In this document: piece by piece, positions 55,161-64,000 of the stretch
Numbering within the stretch: the first letter of the stretch is position 1
Layout of the letters: the number at the start of each line of letters is the position of its first letter
Source: Immersiella caudata
Lineage: Eukaryota > Ascomycota > Sordariomycetes > Sordariales > Lasiosphaeriaceae
DNA length: 64,000 nucleotides
Direction: 5' to 3'
Assembly (NCBI GenBank): GCA_030512335.1
Contig: JAULSU010000006.1
Location: 1,302,001-1,366,000 of the forward strand
Program-made: the position numbers and the translations under genes
The notes under the pieces: generated by a model
Database searches by the model: none
What the model was told of the DNA's origin: nothing
What the model saw: only the letters and a program-made list of their open reading frames with translations

Positions 55161-55847
55161 TGTGGTTTAACTATCTTTAGATTCTCGCACCGGAGCCAAC
55201 TCCGCCAACTCCATCCACCAGGCGACTAGCGGCAGACTCCCCCTCCACGGATGGAGAGACATTGCGCCCCGTCTTCCGCCAGACCACGCTCGCACGCACG
55301 CACCGCTAGGAGAAGACAGACCCGCGCGAGCCAACGCAAGCCCGAGTCTGACTCGATAGACTGATCCTTCGAGACGACCTCTTGCCCCCCCCCCCCCCCC
55401 CCCCCCCAAACAACCTTGGCAGGGGGTGTCTTCACTCCTCAAAAGCGGCCGCGCAATAAAATGGACCCGCCGACCAGCGTACCATCATGGTGGCTTTTGT
55501 GTCGATAGACACAACATCAGCAAGCTGGCAGGGCTATGTTCGCAAATCTCCCGTGTAACTAATATTTCCCAAACGCTAGTCCATCCATACTCATCTCCAC
55601 GACAGGCGGGGACTGGAGACTATTGAAGGCGAAAGAGGGCTCTGCCGAGTCCCGCGGTGGCTGGTCGAGTGCAAGATGGCGGGTAGTTATAAACACGACG
55701 AGTCCCCAACGTCCAGTCGCGCTGTTGACGATGTTACAGATCACGGTCTCTCCCATTTGTGTCAACTCGAGGCATAGTATCCTGCTTCGTCCTCTCCTTT
55801 CTTTGTGATCTGCCATTGTCGCAATCTCGTTCATTCTCTCTCGCACG
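55161..55847. other. Intergenic with long C tract
   Basis: About 690 bp between two relics. The main landmark is an uninterrupted run of 23 C at 55385-55407. No gene. Confidence 0.45.
55385..55407 (+). repeat. Homopolymer of 23 C
   Basis: Uninterrupted C run, the longest homopolymer seen in the window. Confidence 0.9.
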
Positions 55848-58030
55848 ATGCAACGTCCCCGGTTCGGCCCGGCGGTGGTCGGCTGGATGGCCATGCTCTA
55901 TTTCTTTATCTTTTTTTGCAGCCGGCTCTCTCGGTCCCGTTCCCGAGGCCCTCAAATGCCACGACCTCGACCATCTCGGCGCACGCCGGGAGCTCCCCAC
56001 TTGCGGATCCTCCCACTGGGAGCCTCTATCACCTAGGGCATGGGATCCAGCGTTGGGCAACGGATGCCGCAAGGACCTCCGTGACCAGCTCCGCTTCGAT
56101 GGCTGGAACGTGAACATGGTGGACAGCCGGAGTGGCGGCACCATGAAAGATAGTGTGAGTTCCTCTCCGTTCCCAGGGTGCTGGCATTCGTATTGACGCA
56201 CATGTCTAGGACGTTGAAGAATGGTCTGGCTATCGCATCGACCAGGTCACCGGTGCGGGCGCATGTTATTGTGCCCCTGACCAAGCTCAACGTAATTCTC
56301 ATCAACGCCGGAACCAAAGATGAAGCCCAGAATTACTATGTATTAAGCGCCGGCAAACGCATGCGCGGCATGATCAACTTCATTCTACAGCCAAACCCCC
56401 CGGAGCCACGAGGATATTCGCTCCACGGGCCGGGGCCCCAAGTCTGTCGTCACCATGTCCATTGCGATGCTTCCTTCGATGACGGGCGGAGACGCATATG
56501 TACGCAACATGAACTACCTCATCCAGAGCATCATTAACACAGGTGCTGTATTCATGACGGGTTCAGGAAATGCGGGCAAGGACGGAGCAGGACCGAAGGT
56601 TTATAACTAACCCGCGCTGCTTCGCGACCCCGGACACCCTAACGCTGTGACGGGCATGATCGTGGTGGGCGGCGTCATGCCTGGCGGCGAACATACTGTG
56701 TTTGCCTCGGACGCGTCCTTTGTCGACGTCTATGCACCGAACCGGGAGGTTAAACTCCCCAGCCCACATTCCCAAGTCTATACGATGAAGGACATGGGGC
56801 CTCTTTCGCCGCCCCGACAGTGGCGGGATTGGCGCTTTTCCTGCGCGCTCTCGAACCGGGCCTGGCAACGGCAGCGTCGCTAAAGAGCAGGATCCTCGAG
56901 CTTACCTACGTGCGAGAAGCACCCGCGGACAAGAAACCGTCCGACTTTTACCAGCCCATGATATGGGACGGCCAGCTCATCGGCGGTGGCGACGCGTGCG
57001 GGCCTGGGATCTTCGTGCCCCGGTCAATATTCCTCCGGCGCCGGCGGCCTTGACGTTTAGCCGCGGGGCTCCGTCGCCGACATGCGCTGCGGGCGGCTGC
57101 GGCCAGTTTTACCGTGGCTTCTTCTGCGAGGGCACCCCCATCCAAACCGACCCGGGTTTCCTGGGCCCGCGGAACCCCGACAGCGTGCAGAATCCCGCGT
57201 CGCCTAAGCACAGCCAGTGGGTCGAGCCGGATCCGCGTGACCCGGTGAACCCAGGCGTCATCATCAAGGAACCATACAACCCCTTCCCAAGCATCCCACC
57301 CGCAAGCGGCTGCGCCACGACCACCTCCACGGTACGGTGTATGGGAAGTGGCGGTCGCCAAGCGTGCTACACGGCGACTGGTGTGTGCGTTACGGCTCCG
57401 CCGACAATGCCGACTCCAACCGTCATTGGTAGCGCTTCCTGCCCGACGTCCTCGCACTGCGTGGTTACCAAGATTGAGCCTACCGACTGCCGCAGCGTAC
57501 CCGCACGGCGCACAGCTATTCCTGAAGTCCCCAGCGCGCTGACTATTTCGAGCCCCGACCCCATGATGACCTCGGCGTCAAGCCCCTCGGCGGCATCTGG
57601 CGACCTCCGCCCTGACGTCGTGGCTCAGCAAGAACAAGCCAAAGTGGACGCGAGAGTCGATCACAACAAGACGACGGGCATGGCGGTCATTAACTAGCTC
57701 CTCGGCCGCCAAACTATTAAGGTTTGTGACAGAAAAATATCACGGGTGCTGCGCAGAACTGCCAAGCCATGTCCCCTGCGTTCGCGCCGAAGTGGAAGCG
57801 CACCTCGTGCTTGGAGGCATGGATCTCGAGGCGCGTGTTTACGTCGACGGGAATCTGGAGTGTACGGCGTACGGCAGGGTCAACTGCCAGTCGTCGACGG
57901 ACGAGAATGGAATGCCGTGTTGGAACGTACACGGCAAGCCGATCTAGTGCGGGGGCGGCACGCAGCTCCTCTGGCAAGACGAGATGATGACGCTCTTCCA
58001 CGACGGGAACATATTCCCTTTGTCTTTCGG
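55848..58030 (+). pseudogene. Decayed gene for a large secreted SGNH-hydrolase/subtilisin-like protein
   Basis: Pieces in changing frames follow one another. At 55990-56030, LRILPLGASIT is the GDS(L)-like block I of fungal SGNH hydrolases, stopped by TAG where family members have Trp. GCRKDLRDQLRFDGWNVNMV and VEEWSGYRIDQV follow in another frame across an apparent intron at 56154-56209 (GTGAGT...TAG). KLNVILINAGTKD is the block III region (normally GTND) in yet another frame. From ~56440, MSIAMLPSMTGGDAYVRN, VFMTGSGNAGKDGAGP, then GASFAAPTVAGLALFLRALE are subtilisin S8 blocks including the catalytic-Ser motif, again with a stop (after VYN) and shifts. A Cys/Pro/Thr-rich tail runs to 57697, and GGMDLEARVYVDGNLECTAY...GMPCWNVHG closes it with another stop. 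Not translatable as one protein. Confidence 0.72.
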
Positions 58031-58953
58031 GCCCAGGGCCAGGACAAGGTTTGTTTGTTGCAGTTTCGTTATAAGCAAGATTTGCTCCATCGACACATAT
58101 GAGGCTCGGAGCGGCGTGTGTAGGAGTTGAGATGGCTTGTTGACATCATGGCTTGTTGTCGGGAGAAAGTTATTGTGAGTCGGGTCCCGACACGGCGGAG
58201 TTGACATTCTGTGGAGTGTGGTCAGTGCATTGCGGGCCGTCGGGTTTGTGGGGATTCTATGGTGACGCCCCGGGATGTTGCATTTCAGTGATGTCGCACA
58301 ACACAAGTTGCCGACTTTTTCTTCTTGTTGTTCTGCTAGAAAGCATGCGGGCATGAGAGATGGGGGATGGAAGCAAAGGGCAGACAGCCAATTTTTCTTC
58401 ACGTAGGATTCCTCTTCGGTTCTGAGCTGTATTTAGGGTATCAAGATTCGGTGGAAATGATCAAGATGCGTTGCAGATTTTCCGCGAGTTTGAGCCTTTG
58501 AGCCTTTGGGGATGTGAAGAGATTTATTTGGTACGAAGGCGAGGCCCTCCGGTTGGCAATGTTGACTTGTTGCTTGGGTTCTTGGATGTTGAGTTCGAGT
58601 CAGGGTCAGGGCCTGCCATACCCCTTGGAACCTGAGAGCCTCTAGTGGGGGTCCCAGGTCGTTTGGGGACACACACTTGTGTCTCTCAGCCCTGATATGG
58701 CTTCACCAAGTCAATCTGAGCGGTGGTATATTAACCGAGAAATTGTCCCAATGAACTTTGCCCAGCTCCATGGGGCTGATGTATTCAGTGAGTCTGTAAA
58801 ACGGCTCGGGGACAAGACCCTGACTCCCTGTCTATCACTGCAACGTTCAAGAGTAAAAAGGCTGCAAATGATAATCAATAACATCGCTAATACATAGCTT
58901 AATAATATCCAAAATTCTGAATATCTATCCTCCTATACAAAATCTCACATTGC
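58031..58953. other. Intergenic, nothing recognised
   Basis: About 0.9 kb. A 72-residue frame at 58679-58897 has no family support. The right part is the 3' flank of the next gene. Confidence 0.4.
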
Positions 58954-61900
58954 TCACTGCCCGTGTGACAGCCAATGCTGGTAACCCTCCATTTGGGGAT
59001 TCACAACCACATGCGCGTACCCGTCTTCCACGACGTCTTGCAATAGCGAGTTGATTCCGGCGTTGAGACCGCCGATCATGTAGTTGTCGCTCCGCTCCGT
59101 TGTGGTACTGTACGTGTTGGTGTTGAAGGAGTGGAGGGAGTGGCTGTGCTCAGAAATCACGTCGAGATTCATTCCAAAGTTGGCAGTCGACGACGTGGCA
59201 TCGGCGGTTGACTCGCGGTCGGTCCGCAGATGGGGGCCGTCCGACTCTTGGGTGCGCTCGCGGGTTGATGAGGGATAATTGGGCGATGCAGTGGAGCCGA
59301 TAGTAGCTGCTGCTGCTAGGGCGGTCGTGCTTCCATGGCCTTCGTGAAGGTAGCGATCGAAGAGATTGCGAAGGCCGTCGTGGAGGATCTGGTGCAGGAG
59401 GTGCTGCCTGTCACGCTCCTCGTGGGCGAGGTCCCACGCTACTGCGCCACGGTTGGTCAACATATCGCCGAGAAGCCGTGGTCCTTGATCGAGAACAAAT
59501 TCTTGGTACATGACCGAACTGCGGAAGAATGCGCTGTCCATGTCCTGTGAAGGGGTTAGCGGGTTAGCGGAGCTATGGGTGAAGAGTCAGGGGGTTGTCA
59601 TACCATGTACGGTGATTGCGGTAGGGTTTCGTGATCTGGGAAGAGGATCTTGAAGATACCAAACCACTGCGTCTCAGGAGACTGGCTTGCCGGCGCCTTC
59701 TCCGATAGGGCTTTTTTCTGCCGCTCGGTGATTCCGTCTGGCTTCCCCGGCCGTCTGGGGCAGTTCATCTCGACGACATGCTCATCTCGGTCGTCCTCGT
59801 TGTCAAAGATCTTGACACAGCGGGGACAGTAGATGGGCATCTGATGACGTCGTCTTAGGTGCTGCTTCACGTCGCGAATCCTCGATAACACGAACATGCA
59901 GCACTGCTGATGGGCGATTGGATCCTTTTTGAGAAAAGGGCAGGCGAACGTTGGGCTTTCTTTGTCACCCCGGGGTTTCTTCCGGGAGTAGTTGGGACTG
60001 TGCTGGGACATTTCTTCGTCGTTGTCGTCCTCATCGTCATATCCCTGGCTAACGCCTTTGCCTGTGCCGTTCCGACCTCGCTTTCTGGACGGCTCTCCTT
60101 GATTCGACGGCGTCGGTTGTCCGGATGTCCCGGCACCGTTACCAGCCGCTGTCCATGCCTGAAAGTGACCCAAGATATATTGAAGAGCAACTTCCCTGAA
60201 TCGATTGAATGGATGGTCGGGGCGGAGCTTGGTCGGCGGGGAATGGAGCCATTCAAATGCGGAGAATGTCGACTCGGTGTAACTGTGGTATGAGTATTCC
60301 GATACATCGTCGGAATCGTCTCGTGGCGTTTGTGAGGGCTTGTTACGCCGCTCAGGGGTAGATTGAGAGACATCGTCGACCAGCTGCCCTTCTGTGCTGT
60401 CTGACTGCGGCGTATCTCTCGACGGGTTCTCGCTCTGAGTAGAGCGCGACGGCACCAGTACAGCAGAGTGGCCGCATTCTGAGAGTGTCTTTTGTGAAAT
60501 CGCCGGTTGGGTTGAGACATCTCCCGTGTCTTCGACCTCACTGCTAGGAAGTTGCGAGGCAGGTGTTGGATCGGCGTTGGCGGGGGCGCTGTCCTCAGGC
60601 TTGATGACGGCCGGCTGCTGAGGTTCCGAGACAGGTAACGGTCCACCTTGCTCTTGCCTCTTGTTTGCTGGAGACATTGTGTGCTTCCTTGCTTTCCTCT
60701 CGGCATATGCTGGCTTCTCTTCCCGATGATTGAATGAGACGCGGGCGGACTGGCGGTCAGTTCCGGCTCTCGAGGATCCGCTTGCTTTCGCTTTGACGGG
60801 GTTAGGACTGTCTGGAGTTAGCTGACCATAACTCCCCAAGTAATCTTCAGGGGATAGACATACCCATGGTATTTATGCACTTCATGGTAGAGAGGCATGA
60901 GGATAGCAGCAGTGGCGTGCTCCAAGAAGGTGGGGTCCTTGCTGTCGAGTTCCTGGATCCTTGCGTGTCGCCGATCGCGGTACTGCTGATTGATGCAAGC
61001 GCTCACAACATCCTGGAAGTCCGCGCTTACCCTTTGCGATATGATGCGCAGGGTCAGAAGCCTCCTGACGGTGAAGAGATTCAGCAACTCAGGATCAGAA
61101 AACTGCAGATCGTCAGTGCGCAGTAAGTTTGGCTCCTCCTGCCGGATTTCAACAAGGCTTCGACCAAGTGCAAGCTCAGTAAGATGGATTCCCAGCCTGG
61201 CAAGTGTTGAATCCCTGGAAATGATTGACCAGACAGGGCCCTTTTTCGCCGGGCTCTGGGAGGGGGAGAGCTTTCGACGCACAAAGAGGCTCATCGCCTC
61301 GGTTTCCCGCTCACCACGAACGATGATGAACCAGTCGTCCAATGTCCACAAGTCGTCAACGAAAGGAGTGGATAGCAACTGGAAGACGGCGGAGCTAAGC
61401 TGAAACGACAGCTCCATTCGCCTTCGGTGGTCGAGTATGTCGCGTTGTCCCATGAGATCCCCCAAGGACATGAAGACCTTGTTCGAGTTCTCCGGCTGAT
61501 ATGGCTTGACAGCCCCATCATCGAGGTTGCCAAGCGATAGTGGCACCCATTTGATCGCTTTATCCACTAGGGCAAGATGTGCTTTTGAAACCTGGGTAGC
61601 CAGGAGAGGCCGAGAGGGATCGCTGCTGCCTGCGTCAGTCCTGGGCGAAAAAGTGCCTCATGTCGGATCGCTTACCTGTCACTGCTGGGAGTAGGTAGGT
61701 TTTCCTTCTCTGTCGGCTCAAAACAGACATAAGTCTCTAGATCCCATTCGTCGTCTCTGGATTCAAACTTGTCAAAACGAGGGTTGCACTTTCGACAGCG
61801 GCATCTTAAGAGAGCGGCAATGGCTCCTTGGCCGTCGGGACCACGTGCTTCCTTGATGAACGAGAGCGCTTTCGCCAGTTTCGTCTGATCGTGATGGAAA

Positions 61901-62471
61901 ATTGAGCGGGCGGTCAATAGTTGGTGTGAATCGTCTGGTAGGGGCAGGGGCACCTGAGAGTCAAGCAAGCGAGTCACCAAGCCGAAGTTGAGTTCTGAAA
62001 GCCGTTCCAGCCGACCCATAAAAGGTGTCTTTGGAGCATTCTTCCGGCTGGTGTGGGGACTGGACCCCCTTGCTTTGATCTCCTTCAACACGGCCTGCAA
62101 AGAAATCAGTCAGAGGCCAAAAAAGGGGGCACGAAGTTGAGACTCACCGCGCTAACGGAGAAGTTGTTGAGGTCTGCCTTCAATTTCTTGAGCAGGTCCT
62201 CCATCTCCTGCAGTCTATTCAAAACGAACTCGGTGGTTCCATCGCCCAGCTTGTCGAGGCTTCCCTTGTCGAGACTGCCGGTGTGTGTCGAAGACTGCGA
62301 CAAAAGGGAGACTTTGCGGGCGAATTGCGTGTAGAGGGCCTCCTCATTGGCGATGAACCGCGCGATGCCCCTGATTTCGCGGTCGGAGCGGATCTTTTTG
62401 TACTCGTCAACCGCCTCCGTCACCTCTGGGAAGAGGCGCTGAACATCGTCCAAAACCCTAAAGTCCGCCAT
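58954..62471 (-). CDS. Large fungus-specific protein: DUF7580-like domain fused to C2H2-like finger region
   Basis: Five exons (62471-62148, 62094-61676, 61622-60864, 60807-59604, 59544-58954) give 1,098 residues; all phases join and the introns are 53-59 bp with CTGAC/CTAAC branches. Residues 1-110 are helical (MADFRVLDDVQRLFPEVTEA...LKKLKADLNNFSVSA). Residues ~109-500 resemble the DUF7580 family: ALLRCRCRKCNPRFD, then RRRMELSFQLSSAVFQLL-STPFVDDLWTLDDWFII, and LEHATAAILMPLYHEVHKYHG. Residues ~500-780 are Ser/Pro/Glu-rich. The block FACPFLKKDPIAHQQCCMFV, IRDVKQHLRRRH and CPRC...H...C at ~787-840 is the atypical finger motif also present at 46285-47948. The C terminus carries FFRSSVMYQEFVLDQGPRLL and acidic helices. 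Function unknown. Confidence 0.78.
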
Positions 62472-63117
62472 CGCAGTCAAGAGAGACTTGGATTTGCGAT
62501 GAACCGAAGCTCTTGTCGCGCAGACCTTGGAGGGACAGAGTGATGTGAGTAAGGCTCGGAACAGCTGAGGTGGAGGGGCAGGATTAGGTCGGGACGTGAG
62601 GGGCAGTCCTCGGGACGGTAAAATACAGGTAAGTGCGGAGTCGTGGGTCACATTGGTGCAAGCAGAGAGCCGCATGGCACCGGGCATGGGGAGCGCCTTG
62701 GAAAAACAATTGGCCAGGAGTGCTGGATGCATAGCCCCTCCCCCTCCTGCCGTGTCTGCCTTCTTGGGGTGAGACCCCCGCGCACGTCGGTGAGCGCGCA
62801 GGCCAACGAGACGCGTTTCTGCCCATCCATCTCGCCCTCTGCATCGTGGCCAACACCCTCTTCTTTCTCCAAAAGTGCAATTCTGAGATACACTGTGTTG
62901 CCTAACTTTCTGCGGGAAGGAAGGTGGGGGGTCGAGCGTGCAAACCACATCATCTGGGTCGCATCGGAGATTCCCGACAGAACAGTTGCCTACCCCGCTC
63001 CATCCCACGAACTCCCTCTTGCCAGAGCCTTTTCTCCCCAGAAATTCGCACACAGTCCATGCTCGCTAATCGTCCCCTCCGCTACCAACTCGATCGTGCT
63101 CCCCATCACCGCCCACC
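62472..63117. promoter_or_regulatory. Bidirectional promoter region of a head-to-head gene pair
   Basis: About 650 bp separate the start codons of two divergent genes that belong to related fungus-specific families, so both promoters must lie here. No TATA box or specific operator could be assigned with confidence. Confidence 0.45.
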
Positions 63118-64000
63118 ATGCCGTCCGCGGGCAGCACCAAAGCTGAGCGCGTTCAGCAGAGCCATGTGCTGAGGGCCAAAGCTCCCATTGCGGCTCGCTT
63201 TGAAGACTGCACTCAGACCTCAGTTCAACTCACATATGGTCTTCAGGCAAATCGCCAGGGCTCGGACGAGCTCCTTGCGCTGGCTCAGCGCTGTACAGAC
63301 AGGCTCGGGTTCTGGGGCGACGACAGCGGCGCCTCTTCCCGCGTTCTCGACTATGCTTTGGCGTGCTCCCCAACCTTGATGCGACAGACGGACGCTCTCC
63401 TAGTAGATCTGAGTTCGGCGCTTGAAAAAGGTAGGCTGGGCCGATTCTTACCCTTGATCGCGTGCAGTGCTGAAAAGAACAGCTGTCGCCTCATCCAGGA
63501 CCCCGCTGCTTGACGGGGGCGAGCCGTTCGATCTTCCCGGAGGGAAGCTAGCGCTGCTGCCAGAAGATGAGGATCCCGATACCGCCATGTACCTGCAAGA
63601 GGCTCTCGAAATCGTCGATTATCTGGTTAAGCTTCTTCCCGCTCTTCGTGACCCAATGGAAGAAGACGTCGAGGACTCGGAGACTCCGTTCCGGGCTTCG
63701 GCAGATTGGTACCATAAAGCAAAAGTCAGCGCCGCAGCTGCTTTCCGTGAGGCACCTGAAGCTCTGATACAGCGCCTGGTAAGAAGCCATCGGCGGAGGA
63801 AGCAGAACTTGCATTTGCGGGAGAGATTGAAGAAGGTGGAGGGCTACCCAGGCTCCCTCCGTGCTGACAGGGGCCACGTGATACCCACGCACTGGCGACG
63901 GCAACTCCACAGACGAGCGGACAAGCGATCTAACCTCGCTGACTCGGATGCCGGATTATCTACGACCCAGTCTCATGCAGAGACCGTTCTGTCAAAGCCT
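63118..64000 (+). CDS. N-terminal part of a fungus-specific C2H2-like family protein, cut by the right edge
   Basis: The ATG at 63118 is preceded by CCACC. Exon 1 (63118-63430) and exon 2 (from 63468 or 63483) join in one frame that stays open to the edge. The two acceptors differ by five residues; the 52-bp intron (ending AACAG at 63482) matches the size of neighbouring introns better than the 37-bp one. The layout is that of the helical N-terminal half of large uncharacterised fungal proteins that carry C2H2-like fingers further on: ARFEDCTQTSVQL, RLGFWGDDSGASSRVLDYAL, LQEALEIVDYLVKLLPALRD, then LIQRLVRSHRRRKQNLHLRERL. The fingers themselves would be outside the window. It is divergent from the 1,098-residue gene. 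Function unknown. Confidence 0.7.

Overview
The window reads as nuclear DNA of a filamentous ascomycete (Pezizomycotina, most likely a sordariomycete). Evidence: GC-rich genes interrupted by 50-150 bp GT-AG introns with CTAAC/CTGAC branch points, Zn2Cys6 regulators, an AA11 chitin monooxygenase, a Set3C/Snt1-type SANT protein, tRNA genes with introns after position 37, and fungus-only families such as Fungal_trans_2, DUF7580-like and degenerate C2H2-like proteins. Species cannot be named from sequence alone. No bacterial, phage or CRISPR features are present.

Left part (1-44 kb), core genome. In order: the 3' end of a Fungal_trans_2 regulator; a long gene-poor stretch; a Zn2Cys6 regulator with a His-rich tail; mitochondrial acetylornithine aminotransferase (arginine synthesis); a secreted AA11 monooxygenase; the ataxin-2/Pbp1 RNA-binding protein; an FAD monooxygenase; a small GPI-anchored protein; the polarity factor Bud6; a beta-lactamase-like esterase; a 2.2-kilo-residue SANT protein of the Snt1/N-CoR type; deoxyhypusine synthase; and HMG-CoA lyase. 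The last two are convergent with 9 bp between stop codons. Intergenic regions are often 1-4 kb and hold no recognisable genes.

Right part (44.5-64 kb), accessory in character. A tRNA-His and a tRNA-Gln bracket a five-exon protein with degenerate zinc fingers. Then come a beta-lactamase-like relic, a secreted protein of unknown function, a GT25 glycosyltransferase, a pogo/Fot1-type transposase relic, a multi-kilobase relic of a secreted SGNH-hydrolase/subtilisin gene, and a head-to-head pair of large fungus-specific proteins: a DUF7580-like/C2H2-like fusion of 1,098 residues and a related partial gene running off the right end. Homopolymer C/G tracts are concentrated here.

The genes do not form one pathway. 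Several exon structures had to be rebuilt by hand. Two introns (in arg8 and snt1) are multiples of three without stops and would be missed by simple ORF calling. The bud6 5' end is unresolved.
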